This document shows, piece by piece, positions 16,305-23,855 of a stretch of 64,000 nucleotides of DNA. The translations under genes were made by a program, and so were the position numbers. The notes under the pieces were generated by a model. It was not told the DNA's origin. It saw nothing but the letters and a program-made list of their open reading frames with translations, and searched no databases. Source of the DNA: TMED109 sp002684605 (lineage in GTDB: Bacteria > Pseudomonadota > Alphaproteobacteria > TMED109); the NCBI GenBank assembly GCA_913046335.1, contig CAJWSU010000005.1, forward strand, positions 1-64,000, written 5' to 3'. The first letter of the stretch is position 1. Every line of letters starts with the position of its first letter.

Positions 16305-17279
16305 TTAAATTTTTACTATAGCTTTCCCTATAATTTTTCTATTAGCTATAGCTTTCATAGCATCTAGTGTTTTTTCTAACGGCACTTTCATAGATATTCT
16401 TGGTTTAATATAGCCTGCCTCAATCCATTCATAAAGTTTATCAAAATTTTCTAAGTTTAGATGAGGTGTTCTTTCTACAAATGCTCCCCAAAAGACTCCA
16501 ACTATAGCGCAAGACTTTAACAAAGCTAAGTTTGCTGGAGCTGAAGGTATTCTTCCAGAAGTAAAACCAATTACTAATAATCTTCCTTCCCAGGCAATGC
16601 ACCTAAGAGATTGATCAAAGACATCACCCCCAACTGGATCATATATAACATCAGCTCCTTTGCCATCTGTCATTGATTTCACAATATCTTTAAATTCTCC
16701 ATTAGAATAATTTATTGTTTCATCTGCTCCATGTTCTCTAGCTACCTGACATTTTTCATCTGTGCTTGCTGTAGCTATAACTTTAGCTCCCATTGCTTTA
16801 CCAATTTCTACGGCTGCTAACCCCACTCCTCCAGCTGCGCCATGAACGAGAAGTATTTCACCTTTTTGCAATTTTCCTCTTTGAATAAGTGCATGAGCTG
16901 ACGTACCATATACCATAGGTAAGATTGAAGCAGTTTCATAATCCACTTTATCATTTAAGGGTATTAATTTTTTTTGCACTGTTTTTACTAACTCAGCAAA
17001 CGCACCATGGCCTGTCATTGCTATAACTCTTTGTCCAACTTTATAATTTTTTACATTTTGACCAATAGCTACTATTTCTCCAGCAGCTTCTGCACCTGGT
17101 GCAAATGGAAAAGCAGGTTTAACCTGATACTTTCCTTCTACGATTAATATATCCGGAAAGTTTACTCCTGCAGCATGTACTTTAATACATACCTCTTCTG
17201 AACTTAGAATAGGATCATTTATTTCTTCAACTTTTAAATTTTCTGCAGGACCAAATTCTTTACATACGAGAGCTTTCAA
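16305..17279 (-). CDS. NADPH:quinone oxidoreductase-like zinc-independent MDR dehydrogenase
   Basis: A protein of about 324 residues of the medium-chain dehydrogenase/reductase superfamily, quinone oxidoreductase branch. It starts MKALVCKEFGPAENLKVEE, has the GRGxN-like VNFPDILIVEGKYQ region, lacks the structural-zinc cysteine cluster, and carries the NADPH-binding loop HGAAGGVGLAAVEIGKAMGA. I place the start at TTG (17279) because GAGGAG lies six to seven bases upstream and the resulting N-terminus matches the family. A longer reading from another TTG at 17294 would put the SD inside the coding region. It reduces quinones or enones using NADPH; the physiological substrate is unknown. Confidence 0.85.
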   Translation of the reverse strand: MKALVCKEFGPAENLKVEEINDPILSSEEVCIKVHAAGVNFPDILIVEGKYQVKPAFPFAPGAEAAGEIVAIGQNVKNYKVGQRVIAMTGHGAFAELVKTVQKKLIPLNDKVDYETASILPMVYGTSAHALIQRGKLQKGEILLVHGAAGGVGLAAVEIGKAMGAKVIATASTDEKCQVAREHGADETINYSNGEFKDIVKSMTDGKGADVIYDPVGGDVFDQSLRCIAWEGRLLVIGFTSGRIPSAPANLALLKSCAIVGVFWGAFVERTPHLNLENFDKLYEWIEAGYIKPRISMKVPLEKTLDAMKAIANRKIIGKAIVKI

Positions 17280-17361
17280 TATTAATCTCCTCAATTTAAA
17301 TATTACGTATAATGGTAGCTTATCAATATAACAAAATCTTATATTAAACTATATTTATTTA

Positions 17362-18117
17362 CTATTGCAATATTAAGTTTGTTTTTAAATTAACAAAAAA
17401 AGAACCAATTATTAGAGGGATTTTAACTTGTATTGGAAAATAAATATTATGAGTATTAGAGATTTTTTTTAATACGATAATTCCTTCTTTAGGATGCTTT
17501 TTAAGCTCTTTTTCACTATATCCAGCTACTCTTATAATATTTAGCTTGCAAGAAATAGTGTCTGTATTTATTTCAATTAAAGAATATTTTAAATTAAATC
17601 TTCTTCTACCATCAAAAATTTTTATTTCATGATCACAATTCTTACTTTTATTGATTAATAAGCCCAATGAGATTAAGGAATTAACAGGATCTAAAGAGTT
17701 TAGAAGTAATTTTTTTGAAACTTTTTCTCTTCTTGTGTCATTTTTATAATCAGGATTAGATGATTTGATAATGGGTATGCCATTTTTATATATAATATGC
17801 ATATGGCCGTATTTATTATCATCTCTTATATCGCTTATATTATAGAATGATGGTTCAATAATATTGTTATTGATTTGACCTAAAATCTTAATTTCTTGTT
17901 TCCAAGGATAAAGTAATTTTGTTATGCCAGTTGTAGTTGAATTTACTAACATACTATATTTACTATTATTTAATTCAAGTGTAGCTATAGATTCTCCTAC
18001 TTTAATTCCAGATAAATATCCTTCAATAGTTATCTGGAATTTTTGTGAAAAAGCATTACTATTATAAATAAAACAGTAAAATATTGTTATTAATAATAAA
18101 ATATACTTTTTTAGCAA
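17362..18117 (-). CDS. DUF3108 exported protein
   Basis: A 251-residue protein with an N-terminal signal peptide (MLKKYILLLITIFYCFIYNSNAFS) and a beta-rich body of the DUF3108 type. Recognisable blocks are SLDPVNSLISLGLLI and the Cys-containing NCDHEIKIFDGRRRFNLKY, the usual D-G-R-R stretch of this family. The family is common in alphaproteobacterial envelopes and has no firmly assigned biochemical role. The start of the gene lies nine bases after the stop of the upstream superoxide-reductase-like gene, so the two are probably co-transcribed. Confidence 0.78.
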   Translation of the reverse strand: MLKKYILLLITIFYCFIYNSNAFSQKFQITIEGYLSGIKVGESIATLELNNSKYSMLVNSTTTGITKLLYPWKQEIKILGQINNNIIEPSFYNISDIRDDNKYGHMHIIYKNGIPIIKSSNPDYKNDTRREKVSKKLLLNSLDPVNSLISLGLLINKSKNCDHEIKIFDGRRRFNLKYSLIEINTDTISCKLNIIRVAGYSEKELKKHPKEGIIVLKKISNTHNIYFPIQVKIPLIIGSFFVNLKTNLILQ

Positions 18118-18125
18118 TTTACCCT

Positions 18126-18551
18126 TTATATTCTATAAGAATTAAGCCATGCATCATGTTTATTACAAAGACTTAGCCCATAAATTTTATTCTTTAATTT
18201 ACTTATATCATGAACAGAAATTGGTACATCATTTTCAGGGTTAAACATAACTTCTTTAATTAGCATAAAATTTTCGTCAAATAACATATGTTTAATTATA
18301 TAGTGATCGTAACCATTCATTTCATGACCAGTGGTAATCTCAACAGTATTATTATCTTTAATAAAAGTTGGTAAATGACCATTTATCTTTTTTGCCCATC
18401 TTCCTGGATTGTTTTTGGTATAAAATATTTTTCCAGCTAATGAGCTATTCATTATATCGTTTCCAGCAAACACTGATCTAGGAAAATATAATCCAGATAC
18501 TGTTGCTAAACTCAGTAATGAGTTAAATTTAATAAAGTTTCTTCTATTCAT
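18126..18551 (-). CDS. Tat-exported superoxide reductase-like protein (desulfoferrodoxin domain)
   Basis: A 141-residue protein that begins with a twin-arginine signal (RRNFIK, residues 3-8, then a hydrophobic run to about residue 29). The mature part holds all five ligands of the superoxide reductase Fe(His)4(Cys) centre: His59 in GHLP, His76 and His83 in GHEMNGYDHYI, Cys129 and His132 in CNKHDAW. It lacks the extra rubredoxin-like FeS4 domain of desulfoferrodoxin, so it is a one-iron neelaredoxin type. It would reduce superoxide to peroxide in the periplasm. It is divergent from queC and upstream of the DUF3108 gene. TatABC is encoded at 52.4 kb. Confidence 0.82.
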   Translation of the reverse strand: MNRRNFIKFNSLLSLATVSGLYFPRSVFAGNDIMNSSLAGKIFYTKNNPGRWAKKINGHLPTFIKDNNTVEITTGHEMNGYDHYIIKHMLFDENFMLIKEVMFNPENDVPISVHDISKLKNKIYGLSLCNKHDAWLNSYRI

Positions 18552-18643
18552 TGGTACCTCCCAAAAAAAAATTTAGATACTTATATATTTAGCATATAAT
18601 GTATATATAATATAAATTTTTAAAATAGCTAGTAAGGTTAAAA

Positions 18644-19345
18644 TTGTTAGATAAATCAGCATTAGTTTTATTTTCAGGAGGGCAAGATAGTACTGTATCT
18701 TTACTATGGGCATGCGAAAATTTTAAATATGTAGAAACAGTAGGGTTTAATTATGATCAAAGACATTTAATTGAAATGAAATGTAGAGAAAAAATATTAA
18801 TTAAAATTAAAAAAATATTTTCTGTTTGTAAAAACAAACTAGGTGAAGATCATATTATTGATATACCTGCCCTCGGCTTATTATCTGAAACAGCACTTAC
18901 AAGAGATTCTGAAATTTTTGTTCAACAAAATGGATTACCTAGTACATTTGTTCCGGGAAGGAATCTAATTTTTTTTAATATGGCATCAGCTTTAGGTTGG
19001 CGAAGAAATATTTTTAACTTAATTGGCGGTATGTGTGATACAGATTATTCAGGTTATCCTGACTGTAGAAGAGAAACTATGGACGCCCAAGCTAAAACTT
19101 TATCATTAGGATTAGATAAAGAAATTAATATCTATACACCTTTAATGGATATGAATAAATCAGATATTTGGAGTTATAGTTATAAACTAGGAGGTGAAAA
19201 GTTTATTAAACTTCTTAAAGATGATACTCATACTTGTTATATTGGAGACAGGTCTAATTTTAATGAATGGGGCTATGGCTGCGGAAATTGTCCAGCATGT
19301 GTTTTAAGAAAGAATGGTTATATTGAATGGTTAGATACTAGATGA
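18644..19345 (+). CDS. queC: 7-cyano-7-deazaguanine synthase
   Basis: QueC converts 7-carboxy-7-deazaguanine to preQ0 using ATP and ammonia. The 233-residue protein has the PP-loop FSGGQDSTV (residues 10-18) and the C-terminal zinc site, made by a Cys in THTCY plus CGNCPACVLR. The start is TTG, with AAGG about seven bases upstream. It is the first gene of queC-queE-queD-queF and overlaps queE by four bases (ATGA). I looked for a preQ1 riboswitch in the 92-base leader and did not see one. Confidence 0.95.
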   Translation: MLDKSALVLFSGGQDSTVSLLWACENFKYVETVGFNYDQRHLIEMKCREKILIKIKKIFSVCKNKLGEDHIIDIPALGLLSETALTRDSEIFVQQNGLPSTFVPGRNLIFFNMASALGWRRNIFNLIGGMCDTDYSGYPDCRRETMDAQAKTLSLGLDKEINIYTPLMDMNKSDIWSYSYKLGGEKFIKLLKDDTHTCYIGDRSNFNEWGYGCGNCPACVLRKNGYIEWLDTR

Positions 19346-19971
19346 CATATTCTGTTAAAGAAATATTTTATACTGTACAAGGTGAAGGAGTTCATACAGG
19401 AAGAGCTTCAGTATTTTGTCGGTTTTCTGGATGTAATTTATGGAATGGTAAGGAAAAAGATAGAGAAACTGCTAAGTGTTCATTTTGTGATACAGATTTT
19501 ATTGGAGCTAATGGTATAGGAGGTGGAAAATTTATTGGAGCCGAAGAGTTAGTTCAAGCCATTTTATCCTATTGGCCTTCAAATAAGAAACCTTTTGTTG
19601 TATTAACAGGAGGAGAGCCAATGCTTCAAGTTGATAAAGCTTTAATTAATATATTAAAAAAATATGATTGTGAAATTGCTATAGAAACAAATGGAACCAT
19701 AAAGGTTCCTAGAGAAATAGATTGGATTTGTGTTAGTCCAAAAGGTGGAAATAAGATAATACAAACGAGCGGAGAGGAATTAAAATTAGTTTATCCTCAA
19801 ATAGGTGTTAAACCTAGTACCTTTGAAAAGTATGCTTTTAAAAATTTTAGTTTACAGCCAATGGATGGAGAGTTAAAGGTTCATAATACAAATTTAACTT
19901 TGAAGTATTGTATGAAAAATCCTATATGGAGAGTATCAATACAAACTCATAAAATAATTGGAATTAGGTAG
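19342..19971 (+). CDS. queE: 7-carboxy-7-deazaguanine synthase (radical SAM)
   Basis: QueE is a radical SAM enzyme that ring-contracts 6-carboxytetrahydropterin to 7-carboxy-7-deazaguanine. The 209-residue protein shows FYTVQGEG at the N-terminus and the proteobacterial variant cluster motif CNLWNGKEKDRETAKCSFCDTDF, in which the first and second cluster cysteines are far apart (about 14 residues). GGEPMLQ is the SAM-binding GGE-type motif. It is translationally coupled to queC by a four-base overlap and is followed by queD seven bases later. Confidence 0.95.
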   Translation: MTYSVKEIFYTVQGEGVHTGRASVFCRFSGCNLWNGKEKDRETAKCSFCDTDFIGANGIGGGKFIGAEELVQAILSYWPSNKKPFVVLTGGEPMLQVDKALINILKKYDCEIAIETNGTIKVPREIDWICVSPKGGNKIIQTSGEELKLVYPQIGVKPSTFEKYAFKNFSLQPMDGELKVHNTNLTLKYCMKNPIWRVSIQTHKIIGIR

Positions 19972-19978
19972 TTATTAG

Positions 19979-20350
19979 ATGTTAATTTATAGAGATTTTA
20001 CTTTTGATGCGGCGCATGTTTTAGAGGGTTATTCAGAAGATCACCCTTATGGAAGAATTCATGGGCATTCTTTTAGAGCAAGGGTATGGATTGAGGGAAA
20101 ACCTTTAAATAAAAGTAATATGATAACTGATTTAGGTTATATATCAGAACAGTGTGCGGAAGTAAAAAACATGCTAGATCATCATACTTTAAATAATGTT
20201 AAAGGTTTAGATAACCCTACTTTAGAAGGATTATGTATCTTTATATGGGATAAATTAATTTTAAAATTTTCAAATTTAAAAAAAATAGAAGTTCATAGAG
20301 ATCAAAGTGGTGAAGGATGTATATATGATGGGCCTTTAGAGAATGGATAA
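19979..20350 (+). CDS. queD: 6-carboxytetrahydropterin synthase-like protein (QueD), catalytic Cys replaced
   Basis: QueD makes 6-carboxytetrahydropterin from dihydroneopterin triphosphate. The 123-residue protein has the PTPS fold and the zinc ligands His13, His28 and His30 (AAH and RIHGH). LDHHTLN carries the Asp-His pair. The catalytic cysteine, expected four residues before HGH (Cys27 in the E. coli enzyme, in CGRLHGH), is Tyr24 here (YGRIHGH). The C-terminal segment EVHRDQSGEGC also differs around the usual catalytic Glu. It may use other residues or have altered activity. Position between queE and queF supports the pathway role. It overlaps queF by eight bases. Confidence 0.88.
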   Translation: MLIYRDFTFDAAHVLEGYSEDHPYGRIHGHSFRARVWIEGKPLNKSNMITDLGYISEQCAEVKNMLDHHTLNNVKGLDNPTLEGLCIFIWDKLILKFSNLKKIEVHRDQSGEGCIYDGPLENG

Positions 20351-20792
20351 AATTAAGCAGTTAGGAAAAAAAGCAATATTTGCTGATAGTCCAGATAAAG
20401 CGGTTCTAGAAAAGGTTAAAAATCCGCATGCTGATAAGTTATATGTAGCACGTTTCAGCGCTCCAGAATTCACTTCTTTATGTCCAGTAACTGGGCAGCC
20501 TGATTTTGCACATATTATATTAGATTATATTCCTAATAAGTATCTCTTAGAATCAAAATCATTTAAATTATTTATTCAATCTTTTAGAAATCATGGTGCT
20601 TTTCATGAAGACGTAACCTTATACATCGCTAAAAGAATAGAAAAAGAAATAAAACCTGTCTGGCTAAGAATTGGCGGATATTTCTACCCTAGAGGCGGAA
20701 TTCCAATAGATGTTTTTTGGCAAACAGATGTTCCTCCAAAAAAAGTATGGATACCTGATAATAATATAAATGTTTATAATGGACGAAAATAA
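20343..20792 (+). CDS. queF: NADPH-dependent preQ0 reductase
   Basis: QueF reduces preQ0 to preQ1, the last free-base step toward queuosine. The 149-residue length is that of the single-domain type I enzyme. The covalent-adduct cysteine is Cys47 in FTSLCPVTGQPD and the partner Asp is Asp54. ESKSFKLF (Glu70 on) is the family's NADPH-binding signature. HGAFHED supplies a further conserved His-Glu. It is the last gene of queCEDF and is followed by a small hairpin terminator. Confidence 0.95.
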   Translation: MDKIKQLGKKAIFADSPDKAVLEKVKNPHADKLYVARFSAPEFTSLCPVTGQPDFAHIILDYIPNKYLLESKSFKLFIQSFRNHGAFHEDVTLYIAKRIEKEIKPVWLRIGGYFYPRGGIPIDVFWQTDVPPKKVWIPDNNINVYNGRK

Positions 20793-20793
20793 T

Positions 20794-20826
20794 TTTCTAA
20801 TTTCATGTTAGAAATTAATTTTTTCT
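20794..20826 (+). terminator. Terminator after queCEDF
   Basis: TTTCTAA and TTAGAAA form a seven-base-pair stem with a TTTCATG loop, followed by TTAATTTTTT. It overlaps the stop of the convergent dioxygenase gene. Confidence 0.55.
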
Positions 20827-21695
20827 TTATAGCTTGGTATATCTCCTGCTACTGTAGTTCGATGCATTATTCTTCTTGAACTTTTTTCATCAAAAGGTGT
20901 TCCTCTATGAAGAACTCTTCTGTTATCCCACATAACAATTTCATTATTGCTCCATTGATGTTGTATAATTTTTCCTGCTTCAGTAATCCATTCATTAATT
21001 TCTTTAATAAGGTTTCTACTTTCATTTAAATCCCAACCTACAATATGGCTGCAATGGCTTCCAGCGTAAAAAGCCGAGCGTTTGGTTGTTGGATGAGTTC
21101 TTATAAGTCTTTGTTTAACAAAAGGCATTTTATTTTTATAATCATCATTAAAGATATCTCCAGTATTAACCATTCTTGAATAAACTATAGAGTGTTCACA
21201 AATTTCATTTTTAAGTTGGTTTAAATTATATTTTCTATTTTTATTTTCCCAATTTTCTAGAGCATATCTAGCATCTATATATTCTGTTCCTCCTCCATCA
21301 GTTGGAATTTCTCTTGCGCTTAAAATAGAAATTTTAGATGGAATATCTTTATAGGAAGAGTCAGTATGCCAAGATCTATTTCCTCTATCATAAATAACTT
21401 TTTCACTATCTATTGGCAATATCTCGTTATTAGCTCCAACATTAGAAATTCTAGTTATTTCTGGGCTAATACCTTTTAATGTATCTTGCTCTAAAGCTTT
21501 TTCTAGTTTTCCAAATCTTTGTGAAAATAGAATTTGTTCTTCGTCATTAATTGCTTGATCTTTCAAAACAACCACTCCAAAGGATTGAACAGCATTTTTA
21601 ATTTTTAAAAAATTTACATCAGATAAATTTTTTATATCTATATCTTTAATAACAGCAAAAAACTCTTGTTCTTTATGTTTAACAGATATTTTCAA
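20808..21695 (-). CDS. TauD/TfdA family Fe(II)/2-oxoglutarate dioxygenase
   Basis: A 295-residue alpha-ketoglutarate dioxygenase. The iron ligands are His110 and Asp112 in SWHTDSSY and distal His263 in VLHRGTPFD. Arg274/Arg275 (SSRRIMHRTT) would hold 2-oxoglutarate. The arrangement is like TauD (taurine), TfdA (2,4-D) and related enzymes that cleave C-S, C-O or other bonds after hydroxylation. No sulfonate or herbicide transporter is adjacent, so the substrate is open. It converges on the queuosine genes and diverges from gmhA. Confidence 0.87.
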   Translation of the reverse strand: MKISVKHKEQEFFAVIKDIDIKNLSDVNFLKIKNAVQSFGVVVLKDQAINDEEQILFSQRFGKLEKALEQDTLKGISPEITRISNVGANNEILPIDSEKVIYDRGNRSWHTDSSYKDIPSKISILSAREIPTDGGGTEYIDARYALENWENKNRKYNLNQLKNEICEHSIVYSRMVNTGDIFNDDYKNKMPFVKQRLIRTHPTTKRSAFYAGSHCSHIVGWDLNESRNLIKEINEWITEAGKIIQHQWSNNEIVMWDNRRVLHRGTPFDEKSSRRIMHRTTVAGDIPSYKEKINF

Positions 21696-21777
21696 TGTTT
21701 TAATCCTAAGTAATTTAATCTATTAATTTGCTATAAATAGACTATAATAAAAATATACTACTTTATAGATAAAAATT

Positions 21778-22353
21778 ATGGAATTTAAATTGAAAAATGA
21801 CTTTAATACTTACATAGATGAATGTTCCGTAAATTTAAAAGACTTAAAGTTAAATGTTATGCCTCAACTAGAAGAAGCTATTACAAATATAAACAAATGT
21901 TTTAGTCGTGGAGGAAAGATAATTTTTTTTGGTAACGGAGGGTCTGCATCAGATAGCCAACACTTATGTGCTGAGTTTGTAGGAAGATATAAAAAAGATA
22001 GAGCTCCATTAGCAGCTATTGCATTAAATACAGATACTTCTATCTTGACCGCTGTTGCAAATGATATGGGTTATGATCAAGTCTTTGAAAGACAAGTTAT
22101 AGCACTTGCTAAAAAGGAAGATTTATTATTTGCTATTTCTACAAGTGGTGAAAGTAAAAATGTAATTAAGGCTGTTAAAATAGGTAAAGAGATTGGAGTA
22201 TCTTCAATATTACTTAGTGGTAAGAAAGAGAGCACTTTATCTAAGCTAGTTAATATTTCTATAAATGTGCCTTCTAATAAGGTTAATCATATTCAAGAAA
22301 TGCATATTATAATTGGTCACTTTATATGCGAAATGGTTGAAAAAGACTTTTAA
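21778..22353 (+). CDS. gmhA: Phosphoheptose isomerase
   Basis: A 191-residue SIS-domain protein that converts sedoheptulose 7-phosphate to D-glycero-D-manno-heptose 7-phosphate, the first step to the heptose of lipopolysaccharide. Signatures are FFGNGGSASDSQHLCAEFVG near residue 50, the SIS phosphate loop AISTSGESKNVIKA, and a C-terminal His-rich helix (IQEMHIIIGHFICEMVE) with the metal-binding His residues. No other heptose genes (hldE, gmhB) are in the window. It fits the lipopolysaccharide glycosyltransferases at 8-10 kb. Confidence 0.93.
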   Translation: MEFKLKNDFNTYIDECSVNLKDLKLNVMPQLEEAITNINKCFSRGGKIIFFGNGGSASDSQHLCAEFVGRYKKDRAPLAAIALNTDTSILTAVANDMGYDQVFERQVIALAKKEDLLFAISTSGESKNVIKAVKIGKEIGVSSILLSGKKESTLSKLVNISINVPSNKVNHIQEMHIIIGHFICEMVEKDF

Positions 22354-22360
22354 TATTTTC

Positions 22361-22714
22361 TTATTTACTATATTCACATTTTGCAGATGCTATTAATTTC
22401 ATTTCATGAATTTTTCGCCTATTTTGCTTTATTGTAAGATATATTTTGCCTAATGGGGGGTAAATATAGTTTTCACCAAAAGCTAATATTTCACTTTCCT
22501 CACTTAATAATATACAATTTACTAATTTTTTTTCAGTATCATATTTTATTTTTATATCTACTTCCATGACTCTAGGGCATAGCAATACTTTACTATCTTC
22601 CAACATTGTACATTTAGGAGGATAAATATGTTCTACTATAATATTTTCATCAGATTTTAAAGTTATTGGAAAACTTAAATATATTATTAATGTTAATAAG
22701 AGTCGGAACTGCAT
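22361..22714 (-). CDS. Small secreted four-cysteine protein (tandem copy 2)
   Basis: A 117-residue protein of a family I do not recognise. It has a signal peptide (MQFRLLLTLIIYLSFPITLKS) and a compact mature domain with YPPKCTML, VLLCPRVMEV, LVNCILLSEESEILAFGE, GKIYLTI and a C-terminal AKC. All four cysteines match those of the upstream paralogue, which suggests two disulfides in the periplasm or outside. Its ATG lies 22 bases inside the end of the upstream copy, so the pair is translationally coupled. It is the last gene of an apparent three-gene unit headed by the PNPOx-fold protein. Confidence 0.7.
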   Translation of the reverse strand: MQFRLLLTLIIYLSFPITLKSDENIIVEHIYPPKCTMLEDSKVLLCPRVMEVDIKIKYDTEKKLVNCILLSEESEILAFGENYIYPPLGKIYLTIKQNRRKIHEMKLIASAKCEYSK

Positions 22715-23052
22715 CTTGCACCCGCAATAAGGGTTAGACCGTGTATTCTTGTTCTTGTTCTCAAAGTTAAATATATTTTTCCTCCTGGTTTAAATAGAAC
22801 AGCTTCACCAAAAGCTAAAATTTCTTCTTCTTCACTAAATAAAGTGCATCTTACCAAATGTTTATTAATATCACTATTAATAATAACTTCTACCTCAATA
22901 ATTCTAGGACATAAAAGACCATTTGTTTCTTTTAATAAAGTACATTTTGGAGGATAGACTCTTTTTACAGTTATAATGTCTTTAGCATTACTCGAAGAAA
23001 TATATATAAAACTGAAATAAATTAATGAAATTATTAATAGTATGGTCTTCAT
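22693..23052 (-). CDS. Small secreted four-cysteine protein (tandem copy 1)
   Basis: A 119-residue protein with a signal peptide (MKTILLIISLIYFSFIYISSSNA). The mature domain parallels the next gene: YPPKCTLL, GLLCPRIIEVEV, LVRCTLFSEEEEILAFGE, GKIYLTL and ARC. Strong conservation of cysteines and of the EILAFGE and GKIYLT segments between the two copies points to a functional duplicated fold. No known domain is recognised. It overlaps the PNPOx-fold gene by four bases (ATGA) and the second copy by 22 bases. Confidence 0.72.
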   Translation of the reverse strand: MKTILLIISLIYFSFIYISSSNAKDIITVKRVYPPKCTLLKETNGLLCPRIIEVEVIINSDINKHLVRCTLFSEEEEILAFGEAVLFKPGGKIYLTLRTRTRIHGLTLIAGARCSSDSY

Positions 23053-23642
23053 GGAGCTAACCAGCTCATTTTAATTCCTTCATTATAAGTAAATTTAGCT
23101 CTTCTATGACCAGAATATAATAAATATAACCAATCAATAGATTTTATATTAATATTAACTCTTCCAAAGTTAACTTTAAATTTATCTAATTCATTACTTA
23201 TTAATTTTATGTCTTTAATATTTTTATCTATAATTTCTGGATCATCAATAATTGTGCTGGGATTATAGGGTGTAGAATAGCATTCTTTACCCATGATAGT
23301 TGAAGCATTCCATGCATCATCCCAATCTTTATTATTATAATTTAAAACAGCTTGTCCTCTTATTCTAATTTGTATTTTTTTACTAAAATCATATATATGT
23401 ATATTTACATTAGAGTTTTTATTCATTTCTAACCACTTATTTGACCTAATATCAGTATTAAAAGATATGGTCTTGTTATCATAGTTAATACTTCTTAGAA
23501 CTACGGTCCTTGAAGTAGGATTTCCATCTATATCTACTGTAGCTAAATTAGGAAAATGAAATGGAGAAGAAGCGTCATTTATTCCATTTTCTAGCAGATT
23601 CCATATTTGTTTATGGATAACATTTAATGAAGTTATTTGCAT
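23049..23642 (-). CDS. Pyridoxamine 5'-phosphate oxidase-fold FMN protein
   Basis: A 197-residue protein of the PNPOx-like split-barrel flavin family. PFHFPNLATVDIDGNPTSRTVVLR is the start of the FMN-binding barrel, with the Arg-x-x-x-Leu-Arg pattern of the family. SNKWLEMNKN and QIRIRGQAVL follow. The length is slightly below true PdxH (about 210-220), and the C-terminal PLP-site motif (the usual WxxRLHxR) is not evident, ending GIKMSWLAP instead. It is therefore probably a PNPOx-related flavoprotein rather than certain PdxH. It heads the unit with two secreted small proteins. Confidence 0.75.
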   Translation of the reverse strand: MQITSLNVIHKQIWNLLENGINDASSPFHFPNLATVDIDGNPTSRTVVLRSINYDNKTISFNTDIRSNKWLEMNKNSNVNIHIYDFSKKIQIRIRGQAVLNYNNKDWDDAWNASTIMGKECYSTPYNPSTIIDDPEIIDKNIKDIKLISNELDKFKVNFGRVNINIKSIDWLYLLYSGHRRAKFTYNEGIKMSWLAP

Positions 23643-23666
23643 TACTCTACTATAAGTTAAATAAAA

Positions 23667-23715
23667 GAAGTAGAAAAGATAATCTATTAAAAAATAGATA
23701 TAACTTTTCTACTTC
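23667..23715. repeat. Two-tier inverted repeat in divergent intergenic region
   Basis: GAAGTAGAAAAG (23667-23678) and CTTTTCTACTTC (23704-23715) form a perfect 12-bp outer stem. Inside it TCTATT and AATAGA pair around AAAA. On the minus strand the structure is followed by TTTTATTT, so it can act as a terminator or attenuator upstream of the PNPOx-fold gene. Confidence 0.65.
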
Positions 23716-23723
23716 AAAAAATA

Positions 23724-23754
23724 TTTCGTAAGTAATAGGGGAACTTTTACGAAA
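23724..23754. repeat. Second inverted repeat in divergent intergenic region
   Basis: TTTCGTAA and TTACGAAA form an eight-base-pair stem around a 15-base loop that contains AATAGGGGAA. It lies nine bases from the larger inverted repeat at 23667-23715. Together they could be an untranslated regulatory RNA or leader. Confidence 0.5.
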
Positions 23755-23855
23755 TACAGATACAGAATCTACGTATATATTTTAGTTTTAGATTGTGTTT
23801 AATACATTTATTTTTTATTTTAAAAAAAATAGTTAATTAATAAAGGGTATAATAA

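Noticed and set aside
17280..17294. Longer start (TTG 17294) for the quinone oxidoreductase
   Set aside because: It would put the GAGGAG ribosome binding site inside the coding region; TTG 17279 gives the family's MKALV start.
18552..18643. Possible preQ1 riboswitch before queC
   Set aside because: No preQ1-I or preQ1-II consensus (for example the A-rich tail with a pseudoknotted short hairpin) could be recognised in the leader.
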